Source: an uncultured Bacteroidales bacterium
GTDB lineage: Bacteria > Bacteroidota > Bacteroidia > Bacteroidales > WCHB1-69
DNA: 64,000 nt
Reading direction: 5' to 3'
Assembly (NCBI GenBank): GCA_946186495.1
Contig: CAMHNQ010000005.1
Span: 1-64,000, forward strand
In this document: in pieces, positions 31,499 through 39,895 of the stretch
Position numbering within the stretch: the stretch's first letter is position 1
How the letters are laid out: each line of letters opens with the position of its first letter
The notes under the pieces: generated by a model
Databases searched by the model: none
What the model was told of the DNA's origin: nothing
Seen by the model: the letters and a program-made list of their open reading frames with translations, nothing else
Position numbers and translations under genes: made by a program

Positions 31499-31755
31499 CT
31501 TTTTCCGTTTTGGTTCAACACTGCGCCGCACCTTGCCCCCTTCGCCGCAGCGGCAGTCCGGAATTCTCCGCTTGGCCGTACCCAGCTACACGAATTGGCA
31601 TGTGAACTGATGGCAAAATTACAAATTTTTCATTTGGGCCGGACGAGTACTGCGAATTTTCGCGGAAAAGCCAAAGTGGACTCACCGCTGTTTAACTCAC
31701 GTTAACACACGGGCTTCTCGCCACAACCGACAACCCGTCTGTTCAATATAATTTC

Positions 31756-31770
31756 GCAAAAACCGTGCCA
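31756..31770 (-). promoter_or_regulatory. consensus sigma-54 promoter (TGGCAC-N5-TTGC)
   Basis: TGGCAC-GGTTT-TTGC, an exact match with correct -24/-12 spacing, about 260 bp before the regulator ATG. The 31499-31978 interval holds no gene; besides this site it contains the upstream motif and a divergent -7 box. Confidence 0.85.
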
Positions 31771-31834
31771 AACCATTCACACACTTGTTCCTCAATATTT
31801 TAAAAACAGCATTTTTTTCACCTGTCAAATATTT

Positions 31835-31861
31835 GGACAAGACTGTATAAAAAATGGACAA
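31835..31861 (-). promoter_or_regulatory. 27-bp two-part upstream motif (copy 1), candidate activator site
   Basis: On the minus strand, TTGTCC-ATTTTT, a middle with ACA, then TTGTCC, half sites 21 bp apart. It begins 65 bp upstream of the sigma-54 promoter; the partner copy at 28681 is at 68 bp. Confidence 0.7.
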
Positions 31862-31931
31862 CCGCAAGGGACAATCACCCCGGCAGATATAAAAAAATAT
31901 CAACACAGAGCGGTTAATGTTGCAAAAAGTT

Positions 31932-31939
31932 TATTTTTG
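31932..31939 (+). promoter_or_regulatory. -7 box TATTTTTG
   Basis: TAnnTTTG element 40 bp before the ATG of the M6-like peptidase; divergent from the sigma-54 promoter. Confidence 0.6.
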
Positions 31940-31978
31940 CAGACTTTATTCAAACAAATAAAAACGTCAACTATTTTT

Positions 31979-33559
31979 ATGAAAAAAACTCTTTTGCTAA
32001 TATTCAATGCTGTAGTGCTATTCGGTTTTGCAGCACCGACAGACACCATACCGCCGCTGCTGCCTCCGCGTCCGCCCAGAAACTATGAGTTCGCCCCACA
32101 CATCCGCATGAACCGAAACGAGGAGATGACCCTCACCAACCTGGTCGTCTTCGTACGTTTCGCCGACGACCCGGAATTCACCGAGTCGCTGACGAACATA
32201 AACCAGATGTTCAACGACACCACGCCCTACAACATCTCCGTCCACAACTACTACAAAGTGACCACTTACGGGAAAATCAACTACCACACGGTCTATACCA
32301 ACAATATCCAAGACACGGTCATCGTCTCCTATCAGGACCCGAAACCGCGTTCCTATTACCAACCCTACAGCGACACCAATCCGGATGGATACCCGCCGCA
32401 AACCATGAGCATCACTAATCCCCGGGAAACGGAACTGTTAGGCAGAGTGCTGCGGCATATCGACTCGCTGCATCTTGTGGACAGCAGCATCAATTTAGAC
32501 GGCAACAACGACGGGCTCATCGACAACATCAGCTTCATCCTGAAAGGAGATGTCGGCAATTGGAACGACCTCTTGTGGCCCCACATGAACTTCTTCGGCC
32601 CGGAAGCTTACCAGCTCCCCATAAACGGGAAGCGCCCGAGCTGCTACAACTTCGAGTTCGCCAACTCCGGCCCCTATTTCACCGCCAATGTGTTCGCCCA
32701 CGAGATGGGGCACTCCTTAGGCTTCCCCGACTTTTACCATTACTACAATTACAGCAGCATCGCGCCTGTCGGGCTTTGGGACCAGATGGCGCAGAACAAC
32801 CTGCAACAGATCTCTACCATTGTCAAATACAAGTTCTTGGGCATCGTTGACGAGCCCGTGGAAATCACGGAGGACGGGCACTATGTCCTGAACAGCAACA
32901 CCTCCTCCGACCAAAACAACTGCTATTTCATCCGCTCGGCACAAGACCCGGACCAGTGGTTCACCTTCGAGTACCGCAACTGCGACGACTTCATGGAGAA
33001 CACCCCGAGAAGCGGCCTGATCATCGGAAGATGGTACGACAACGTCAACCTCGACAACATGTACGAGGCCGGCAACGGCATATTCGACTTTTACGAAAAG
33101 CCGCACACTTATTGGGTTTTCCGTCCGAACAGCAACATCGACACTGTCAATGGGAACATTAACCTCGCAGCATTCGGAAACGGCAACCGGACCTCCTTCG
33201 GCCCCACCACCAACCCCCGCCCCTACCTCATCGACGGAACGCCGGAAAACAGCTTCGAGATCACCAACATCCACTACAACGGCGACCAGGCCTCCTTTGA
33301 CGTGCATTTCCTGAACGTTGGCGTGCATGCATACGAGAAGCAAAACAGCCACCTCTATCCTAATCCTGCAAACAACGAATTGAACATCTCCATCGACAAC
33401 GTAAGTCGCGTGGAGGTTTACGATTTGTTAGGAAAGATGATGCTCTCAGAAGCGCATCCAGGGTCGAATATCAATGTCTCCGCGCTTCAACAAGGGGTAT
33501 ATATCGTGAAAATCCACACGGACAACGACTGCTATACTGAAAAATTCATCAAAAGGTAA
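31979..33559 (+). CDS. secreted M6-like metallopeptidase with T9SS sorting domain
   Basis: 526 residues from MKKTLLLIFNAVVLFGFAAP, a signal peptide; the open frame begins at 31937, but this Met is the one after the promoter. The zinc motif HEMGHSLGFPD is at 241-251, the HExxHxxGxxD form of M6 (immune-inhibitor-A-like) peptidases. The last 75 or so residues (LYPNPANNELNISIDN ... GVYIVKIHTDNDCYTEKFIKR) are a type A T9SS C-terminal sorting domain, so it is exported across the outer membrane and attached or released. Likely an extracellular protease. The M16 peptidase gene follows 15 bp later. Confidence 0.88.
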   Translation: MKKTLLLIFNAVVLFGFAAPTDTIPPLLPPRPPRNYEFAPHIRMNRNEEMTLTNLVVFVRFADDPEFTESLTNINQMFNDTTPYNISVHNYYKVTTYGKINYHTVYTNNIQDTVIVSYQDPKPRSYYQPYSDTNPDGYPPQTMSITNPRETELLGRVLRHIDSLHLVDSSINLDGNNDGLIDNISFILKGDVGNWNDLLWPHMNFFGPEAYQLPINGKRPSCYNFEFANSGPYFTANVFAHEMGHSLGFPDFYHYYNYSSIAPVGLWDQMAQNNLQQISTIVKYKFLGIVDEPVEITEDGHYVLNSNTSSDQNNCYFIRSAQDPDQWFTFEYRNCDDFMENTPRSGLIIGRWYDNVNLDNMYEAGNGIFDFYEKPHTYWVFRPNSNIDTVNGNINLAAFGNGNRTSFGPTTNPRPYLIDGTPENSFEITNIHYNGDQASFDVHFLNVGVHAYEKQNSHLYPNPANNELNISIDNVSRVEVYDLLGKMMLSEAHPGSNINVSALQQGVYIVKIHTDNDCYTEKFIKR

Positions 33560-33574
33560 CATAAATCAAAAAGT

Positions 33575-36484
33575 ATGAAACGAAACTTTATCGCAAGCCT
33601 GCTGCTGACGGCCTTCTGTCTCCTGGCCTTCAGCTCATTCGCGCAGAATTACCACAAGGAGACCTATCAGAACGACCCGATGAACGTCGTCCACTACACG
33701 CTGGACAACGGCCTGCAGGTCTTCATGTCCGTGAACAAGGACGTGCCGCGCATCCAGACCTACATCGCGGTGCGCGTGGGCAGCAAGAACGACCCCGCCG
33801 AATCCACGGGTCTCTCCCACTACCTGGAGCACCTGATGTTCAAGGGCACCACCCACTTCGGCACGCTCAACTGGCCGAAAGAGCAGGAGCAGCTCAAGAA
33901 GATCGAGGCCTTGTACGAGGTCTATAACCACACCACCGACCCTGCCAAGCGCAAGGCCATATACCACGAGATCGACTCCGTCTCCTACGAGGCTTCCAAG
34001 TACGCCATCCCGAACGAATACGACAAAATGATGTCGATGATCGGCGCACAGGGCACCAACGCCTTCACCTCCACCGACATGACCGTCTATCAGGAGGACA
34101 TCCCGAGCAACGAGCTCGAACGCTGGCTCAAAATCGAAGGCGAGCGCTTTGCAAACCCCGTTTTCCGCCTCTTCCACACCGAACTTGAGGCTGTTTATGA
34201 GGAAAAGAACATGAACATGGCCAACGACGGCCGCACTGTGTTTGAAAAGATGAACGAGGCACTTTTCCCGAACCACCCGTATGGCACGCAAACCACCATC
34301 GGCACCATCGAGCATCTCAAGAACCCTTCCCTCACCAACATCAACAGGCACTTCAACACCTACTATGTACCCAACAACTACTGCATCGCCATGTCGGGCG
34401 ACTTTGACCCCGAAGAAGCCATCAAACTGATTGACAAGTATTTCGGAAACATCAAACCCAAATACATCCCGGATTTCACATACGTGAAGGAGAAGCCTAT
34501 CCGACAGGTGAAAGTTGTTGACGTATACGGCCTTGAGGCCGAGAACGTGCGAATCGCTTTCCGCATCGACGCCGGCACCGGCTCCCGCGATGTGCTTTTG
34601 GCAGAAATGGTTGACGCTGTACTGATGAATGGCTCATGCGGTATCATCGACGAGAACATCAACCAAAAACAGCTCGCCCAGTATGCCGCTTCGGGTGTGG
34701 GCGACATGAACGACTACGCTTACTTCCAACTGGTTGGAATGCCTAAGCAAGGCCAAACCCTTGAGCAGCTCAAAGATCTTTTGTTGCAACAAATCGAAAT
34801 CCTGAAATCAGGCAACTGGGACGCAGACCTGCTCACCGCCGCCATCAACAACCGCAAGCTCAGCGACATGACATCGTTGGAAAGCAACAGCAACCGTGCC
34901 ATGAAGATGGCGATGGCCTACCTCGCGCACCAGAACTGGCAGGATGTCCTCAATGAAACTGAAAACATGAGCATGGTCACCAAGGAGGACGTTGTGGATT
35001 TTGCAAAAAGAATCTTCAAGGGCAACAACTACGTGGTTGTTTACAAACACCAAGGCGAACAACGCGATGTCCAAAAAGTTGACAAGCCCGAAATCACGCC
35101 CGTGGTCATGAACCGCGACGTGGAGAGTTCCTTCCTGACAGAGGTCAAGAACATGAAGGTGAGCCCCATTGAGCCCGTCTTCGTCGATTTCAACAAGGAC
35201 ATGCAGAAGGGAAATGCCAACGGCAACGAAATCCTCTATGTGAAAAACACCGACAACACCCGTTTCCAGATGGTGTATCGTTACAACTACGGTTCCTTCT
35301 ATGACAAGAAAGCCGGCATCACCAACTCTTTCCTCGACCAGTTGGAGAGCGAGAACCGCACCCTCAGCCAAATCAACCGCGAAATGTACGACCTCGCCTG
35401 CGAATACAGCATCGGCTTCGGCTCCAAATACGCCACCGTCCGCATCTCCGGCCTGAGCGAAAACATGGAGAAAGCCATGGCCATCGTGGAGGACATCCTC
35501 AACAACCCGAAAATCTCCGAAGAGTCCGTGCAAAACTCCATCAGCGATGTGCTCAAATCCCGTAACGACGCAAAATCTCGCCAAAACACCATTTTCCAAA
35601 ACATGCTGCGCTTTGTCTCCTATGGCCAAGACAACACCCGCAAATATTTCGTAAGCAACGAAGAGGTGCAGAAAATCAAGGCCCAGGATGTCATCAGCCA
35701 AATCAAGACGATGACCTCCCAGCCGCAGCGCATCCTCTACTACGGCGACCTCAGCCTCAACGACTTGCAAAAGGTCGTCACGGAGAAGCACAACGTGCAT
35801 CCGGCCAAGAAACCCGCAAAGATGGGATCCGACTACGACCGCCTCGCCACGAAGGAAAACAAGGTCTATTTCGCGCACTACGACGCCAAGCAGTCGCTGT
35901 GCCGGCAGCTGAGCACCTCCGTGCCCGCCAACTGGTCCATGAGTCCGCAAATCGAGATGTACAACGAGTATTTCGGCGGCAGCATGAACTCCATCGTCTT
36001 CCAGGAAATCCGTGAAAAACGCTCCTTAGCCTACTCCGCCGCCGCCTATTATGTGGAGCCAAGCGAGAAAGGCAAATACAACTACAACATGACCCACATC
36101 GGCACGCAGAACGACAAGCTGATCGACGCCATGGAGGCCTTCAACGACCTGTTGGACAACATGCCGGTTTCCGAGCTGAACTTCGACTTGGCCAAGACTT
36201 CCCTCATCTCCCAATACCGCACCAACCGCACCCGCAAGATGAGCATCATCAACTACTACCTCACCTGCGAGGAGATGGGCCTGAAAGCCCCGATGGACAG
36301 AACAAACTTCAACGCCATCCAGAAAATGACCCTGAACGACGTGGTGAACTTCAACAAGAGCTACATCAAGGGCCAGAAACGCGTGGTGGTCGTCCTCGGC
36401 AACAAGGACGAAGTGGACCTGAAGGGTCTGGAGAAATACGGCAAGGTCACGACGTTGTCCTTGGAGGAGATCTTCGGATACTGA
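33575..36484 (+). CDS. M16-family zinc peptidase, two-domain
   Basis: 969 residues with a signal peptide (1-24, SSFAQ). The inverted zinc motif HxxEH is HYLEH at 82-86 in GLSHYLEHLMFKGT, with the downstream Glu ligand in ELEAVYEEKNM. The second half (from about 500) is the inactive M16_C-like partner with REKRSLAYSAAAYY near 810, the R/Y residues used in substrate binding. This is the single-chain pitrilysin-like form, periplasmic, degrading peptides in a closed chamber. It lies 15 bp after the T9SS peptidase gene, so one operon, ending in the hairpin at 36518. Confidence 0.93.
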   Translation: MKRNFIASLLLTAFCLLAFSSFAQNYHKETYQNDPMNVVHYTLDNGLQVFMSVNKDVPRIQTYIAVRVGSKNDPAESTGLSHYLEHLMFKGTTHFGTLNWPKEQEQLKKIEALYEVYNHTTDPAKRKAIYHEIDSVSYEASKYAIPNEYDKMMSMIGAQGTNAFTSTDMTVYQEDIPSNELERWLKIEGERFANPVFRLFHTELEAVYEEKNMNMANDGRTVFEKMNEALFPNHPYGTQTTIGTIEHLKNPSLTNINRHFNTYYVPNNYCIAMSGDFDPEEAIKLIDKYFGNIKPKYIPDFTYVKEKPIRQVKVVDVYGLEAENVRIAFRIDAGTGSRDVLLAEMVDAVLMNGSCGIIDENINQKQLAQYAASGVGDMNDYAYFQLVGMPKQGQTLEQLKDLLLQQIEILKSGNWDADLLTAAINNRKLSDMTSLESNSNRAMKMAMAYLAHQNWQDVLNETENMSMVTKEDVVDFAKRIFKGNNYVVVYKHQGEQRDVQKVDKPEITPVVMNRDVESSFLTEVKNMKVSPIEPVFVDFNKDMQKGNANGNEILYVKNTDNTRFQMVYRYNYGSFYDKKAGITNSFLDQLESENRTLSQINREMYDLACEYSIGFGSKYATVRISGLSENMEKAMAIVEDILNNPKISEESVQNSISDVLKSRNDAKSRQNTIFQNMLRFVSYGQDNTRKYFVSNEEVQKIKAQDVISQIKTMTSQPQRILYYGDLSLNDLQKVVTEKHNVHPAKKPAKMGSDYDRLATKENKVYFAHYDAKQSLCRQLSTSVPANWSMSPQIEMYNEYFGGSMNSIVFQEIREKRSLAYSAAAYYVEPSEKGKYNYNMTHIGTQNDKLIDAMEAFNDLLDNMPVSELNFDLAKTSLISQYRTNRTRKMSIINYYLTCEEMGLKAPMDRTNFNAIQKMTLNDVVNFNKSYIKGQKRVVVVLGNKDEVDLKGLEKYGKVTTLSLEEIFGY

Positions 36485-36517
36485 GACATTTCTGACTTAC
36501 AGTGAGTACCAATCGAG

Positions 36518-36562
36518 AAGAGGGTGTGTCAAAAGTCGCTTTTTGGCACACCCTCTTTTTTT
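36518..36562 (+). terminator. strong hairpin with T-run
   Basis: AAGAGGGTGTGTCAAAA pairs with TTTTGGCACACCCTCTT around a short loop and is followed by seven T residues. It ends the peptidase operon. The stem is also nearly identical to the element at 39656, so it is a repeated sequence as well as a terminator. Confidence 0.85.
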
Positions 36563-36667
36563 GGACTGCGCCTTTTCCTCGAAGCCTGCCATGAGCCCTC
36601 CTTTTCGCCCTGACACGCCAGCGCATTTCGGGCCAAAACGAACCACCCGCTCATACCGCAATTTTTG

Positions 36668-36675
36668 TACTTTTG
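36668..36675 (+). promoter_or_regulatory. -7 box TACTTTTG
   Basis: TAnnTTTG element 20 bp before the ATG at 36696. Confidence 0.6.
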
Positions 36676-36695
36676 CCTCGCGATAATCTGAGCCT

Positions 36696-37268
36696 ATGTC
36701 CCCGAACGAACCCGATATTCTGCAGCTCCGCCAAATGGTGGAGGAATCCGTCTCAAGGAAGATGAAGACCCCGGCCGACTTCCAGTTCCTCACCGGCATC
36801 ATCCAGGAGCGCTGCAAGAAGACCCTCGGCCTGACCAACCTCAAGCGCATCTGGGATTACATCGACGGCTACGACACCACCCGCTACTCCACTCTCTCCA
36901 TCTTGGCCCGCTGTGTGGGCTTCCGCGACTGGGACGACTTCTGCGCCAACCACAACCGCACCGGCGAATCCTCGAACCCCGCGCTCAGCTTCGCCCTACT
37001 CCCGAAAGACATTCCCGCTTGCGAGAGAGTGCTCATCGCCTGATCGCCCGACCGGCGCGTGATCATCAAGCACCTTAGAGCGGGTCGTTTCGAAGTGCTG
37101 AAAAGCGAAAACTCCAAGCTGAAGCCCGGCGACAGGTTCCACTGCTCCTGCCTTGTCAGCGGCGAGCCCCTCTACCTCGACGAATTCGTGCGCGACGGCA
37201 AAGCCCCCACCCTCTTCGTGGCGGGCAACAAGGGCGGGCTCACGGAAGTGCGGCGGGAAGGGAAGTGA
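36696..37268 (+). pseudogene. HTH-like conserved Bacteroidales gene interrupted by in-frame TGA
   Basis: Codons 1-115 encode MSPNEPDILQLRQMVEESVSRKMKTPADFQFLTG with LGLTNLKRIWDYIDGYDTTRYSTLSILARCVGFRDWDDFC, a helix-turn-helix-like domain common in Bacteroidales. A TGA at 37041-37043 follows LIA; the same frame then continues SPDRRVIIKHLRAGRFEVLKSENSKLKPGDRF...TEVRREGK to a stop at 37266. The TGA stands where a Trp (TGG) is expected. The second part is the small strand domain that normally ends these proteins. Either a recent nonsense mutation, an error, or readthrough. Other genes here end in TGA, so the code is standard. Confidence 0.7.
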
Positions 37269-37348
37269 CGCGTCTGCGCGACCTCGCCACCGTCGCACAC
37301 ACAGGTCAGGAATCCGCCATCCATTTCTTCCCCTATCTCAAAAAAACG

Positions 37349-37356
37349 TATCTTTG
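37349..37356 (+). promoter_or_regulatory. -7 box TATCTTTG
   Basis: Consensus element 20 bp before the ATG at 37377. Confidence 0.65.
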
Positions 37357-37376
37357 CCGCGTCAAAATCGTCCGCT

Positions 37377-38975
37377 ATGAACAACGCCCGCAAATACCCC
37401 GTCGGCATCCAGACCTTCGAGAGGCTGAGAAAAGAGAACTACCTCTATATCGACAAAACAGATTTGGTTTGGAAGATGACCAAGGAGAGTCCTTTCGTCT
37501 TTCTCAGCCGGCCGCGCCGGTTCGGCAAATCGCTGCTGACAACCACGCTGGATTCGTATTTCAAAGGGCAAAAAGAACTCTTCGAGGGGTTGAAAATCAT
37601 GGACTTGGAGACAGAATGGGAATCGTATCCTGTCATTCATGTCGATTTGAGCACAGTCAAGAACAAACCCTCACCAGATGAGTTGGAACGATCGTTGTCG
37701 CTGATGCTTGAACCCATAGGGGAAATGTTTGGCACGAATGAACGCGAGAAAACCCCCGGCGAGAAACTCCAGGGACTTATCCGTCGCGCCTATAAGCAGA
37801 CGGGCAAGCAGGTGGCCGTCATCATCGACGAGTACGACGCACCGCTGTTGGACAAACTGCACATTCCGCAAGTGCTGGAGGGTTTCCGCAACGTGATGCA
37901 GGAGTTCTTCATCCAGCTCAAGGCCAACGAGGCCATGATCCGCTTCTGCTTCATCACCGGCATCACCAAGTTCTCGCAACTCAGCATCTTCTCCACCATC
38001 AACAACCTCACCAACATCTCGCTGGATGCCAAGTACGCCGCCATTTGCGGTATCACAGAGGAGGAACTCGCCACTGATATGGTCCCCGACATCGCCATGC
38101 TGGCCGAGAAGTACGAATGCACCCCCGAGGAGATGCACGACAAACTGAAAAAACAGTACGACGGTTACCGATTTTCGGAAGAATCGCCTGACCTGTACAA
38201 TCCGTTCAGCCTGCTCAAGAGCTTCAACCAACGTAAAATCGCCAACTACTGGTTCGAGAGCGGCACGCCCACCTTCCTCATCCGCCAGATGCAGCATTTC
38301 CGCACCGACATCACCACGCTGGAGCGCATCGAAGCCTCGGCGACCGCCTTCGACCGCCCCCCGGAGGCCATGAACACCGCCCTGCCGCTGCTCTACCAAA
38401 CCGGATACCTCACCATCAAGGAGTACGACCGGGAGTCCAACTCCTATATCCTGTCCATCCCGAACAACGAGGTCCGCACGGGATTCATCGACGGGCTGAT
38501 CCCCACCTACATCGGGCTGGACGGAAGCTACGTGCAGGATGGCTTCGCCCTGAAGTTCTGGCGCGCCCTGAGAAAGCGCGACATCGACCTCGCCATGAAG
38601 GAGATGAAGGCCTACTTCGCCGGACTGCCCTACGTGGAGGGCTTCCAAAAGAAGTTGGAGCAGGTGAAGAACTACGAGGGGTTCTACGAATGGTCGCTGT
38701 ACCTGATCTTCTCGATGCTCAACGTCTATGTGCGCACCCAAGTCAAGTGCGCGGGCGGCCGCACCGACGTTGTGGTGGAGATGCCCGACACCACCTACGT
38801 CCTCGAACTCAAGGCGAACGGCACGGCGCAGGAGGCCTTGGACCAGATCAACAGCAAGAACTATGCCCTGCCCTACGAGACCGAAGGCCGCCAGGTCGTG
38901 AAGGTCGGCGTGGCGTTCGAGCGGGAGACGATGACGGTGGGGGATTACAAAGTGGAATTAGGAATTAGGAATTAG
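37377..38975 (+). CDS. AAA-ATPase-like protein with PD-(D/E)XK nuclease domain
   Basis: 532 residues. The N-terminal AAA-ATPase-like domain begins KYPVGIQTFERLRKENYLYIDKTDLVWKM, the signature of this very large Bacteroidetes family. Walker A is degenerate (SRPRRFGKSLL) and Walker B is VAVIIDEYDAPLLD. The C-terminal PDDEXK-type nuclease part has GRTDVVVEMPDTTYVLELKANG, which gives the D, E-x-K residues. No biochemical role is agreed for the family. It is intact, with its own promoter. Its last codons overlap a GGAATTA heptamer array and the convergent DUF4143 remnant. Confidence 0.85.
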   Translation: MNNARKYPVGIQTFERLRKENYLYIDKTDLVWKMTKESPFVFLSRPRRFGKSLLTTTLDSYFKGQKELFEGLKIMDLETEWESYPVIHVDLSTVKNKPSPDELERSLSLMLEPIGEMFGTNEREKTPGEKLQGLIRRAYKQTGKQVAVIIDEYDAPLLDKLHIPQVLEGFRNVMQEFFIQLKANEAMIRFCFITGITKFSQLSIFSTINNLTNISLDAKYAAICGITEEELATDMVPDIAMLAEKYECTPEEMHDKLKKQYDGYRFSEESPDLYNPFSLLKSFNQRKIANYWFESGTPTFLIRQMQHFRTDITTLERIEASATAFDRPPEAMNTALPLLYQTGYLTIKEYDRESNSYILSIPNNEVRTGFIDGLIPTYIGLDGSYVQDGFALKFWRALRKRDIDLAMKEMKAYFAGLPYVEGFQKKLEQVKNYEGFYEWSLYLIFSMLNVYVRTQVKCAGGRTDVVVEMPDTTYVLELKANGTAQEALDQINSKNYALPYETEGRQVVKVGVAFERETMTVGDYKVELGIRN

Positions 38976-38988
38976 GAATTAGGAATTG
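38954..38988. repeat. heptamer array (GGAATTA)5
   Basis: Four perfect GGAATTA units and one GGAATTG in 7-bp phase. They form the last codons of the 37377 gene and, on the other strand, the last codons of the DUF4143 remnant. Confidence 0.9.
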
Positions 38989-39783
38989 GGGCTTTCCGTC
39001 GTATAAAACTTGAGTATCCACAACGCTTTCACCGTACAATTTCCTCAGATAGTCCAGGCCCTTGAAAAACGCAGTATGGCAATTGCTTGCCGATTTAATC
39101 TCAAAAGCCGACAGATTGCTGTAAGAACTCTCGGCTATCATATCCACTTCGCTTTGTGACTTGTCACGATAGAAATAAAGATGGGGCGACTTGCCACGGT
39201 GGTAAAATTGTTTCATCATCTCAGAAACCACATAGTTTTCGAAAATCTGCCCCCTGAGCGGATGCGTTGACAGTTTCGCCTCGTTCATTATGCCAAGAAG
39301 ATGGCACAAAAGCCCTGTGTCATAGAAGTAACGCTTGGGAGTCTTCACGATTCGTTTCCCGATATTTCGGAAACATGGAGGCAACGTGAATGTAATGTAT
39401 GAGGTTTCAAGAATACTATTCCAATGCTGGATGGTCTTCATATCCACCCCGATTTCGTTGGACATGTCTGAAGGGACGAACATGCAGCCACCTCTGCCGG
39501 CTGAAAGTCGGATGAACTGCGTGAACGACGATAAGTTTTTCACATTGATTAGCTGGCGCAAATCCCTTTCGATATAGGTGGAATAATACGCCGAACAAAT
39601 GTCGGCTGGCGGAAGGCTGTGCGCCCACACAGCTGGGAATCCGCCCCGCAAGATTGAGGGTGTGTCAAAAGTCTCGTTTTGGCACACCCTCTTCTTGCAT
39701 AACTTGGACGGGAGGACATCGCCTTCGTCAACGCACTGTTGCGCCACCGTGCAGGAGAAAACGAACTTCCACGGGTTCAGCAC
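38965..39783 (-). pseudogene. DUF4143-containing ATPase, N-terminal half lost
   Basis: The open frame of 272 codons is genuine only from about 39655 downward: GGFPAV, then ICSAYYSTYIERDLRQLINVKNLSSFTQFIRLSAGRGG, a helix-turn-helix-like IGVDMKTIQHWNSILE, and the nuclease-like QSEVDMIAESSYSNLSAFEIKSA. In intact relatives GG[FY]P follows a 200-residue P-loop ATPase. Here the preceding DNA is a repeated hairpin (39656-39691) and unrelated sequence, so the ATPase half is missing with the break at the hairpin. It may be silent, since no promoter is seen. Confidence 0.75.
39656..39691. other. repeated hairpin GAGGGTGTGTCAAAA/TTTTGGCACACCCTC
   Basis: The same stem as the 36518 terminator, but without a T-run, lying exactly where the DUF4143 gene loses its homology. 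It may be the end of a lost mobile element or a copied terminator. Confidence 0.8.
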
Positions 39784-39863
39784 CTCAACCCCATTTCATA
39801 CAACATCACACCCATTTCATACAACGGGAGCCTCAACGGTTCACGACCGGCAAGGGACAATGC

Positions 39864-39871
39864 TATCTTTG
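39864..39871 (+). promoter_or_regulatory. -7 box TATCTTTG
   Basis: Consensus element 24 bp before the lipoprotein ATG at 39896; it excludes the longer open frame from 39599. Confidence 0.65.
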
Positions 39872-39895
39872 CCGCGTATTTCAAAAACCAAGGCA

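Noticed and set aside
34808-35950. 380-codon open frame on the minus strand opposite the M16 peptidase
   Set aside because: Val/His/Leu-rich antisense shadow; the M16 motifs on the plus strand are complete.
37041-37043. TGA as a sense codon (Trp) in this organism
   Set aside because: TGA ends intact genes here, for example the PIN antitoxin in its ATGA overlap and the 19325 gene, so the code is standard.
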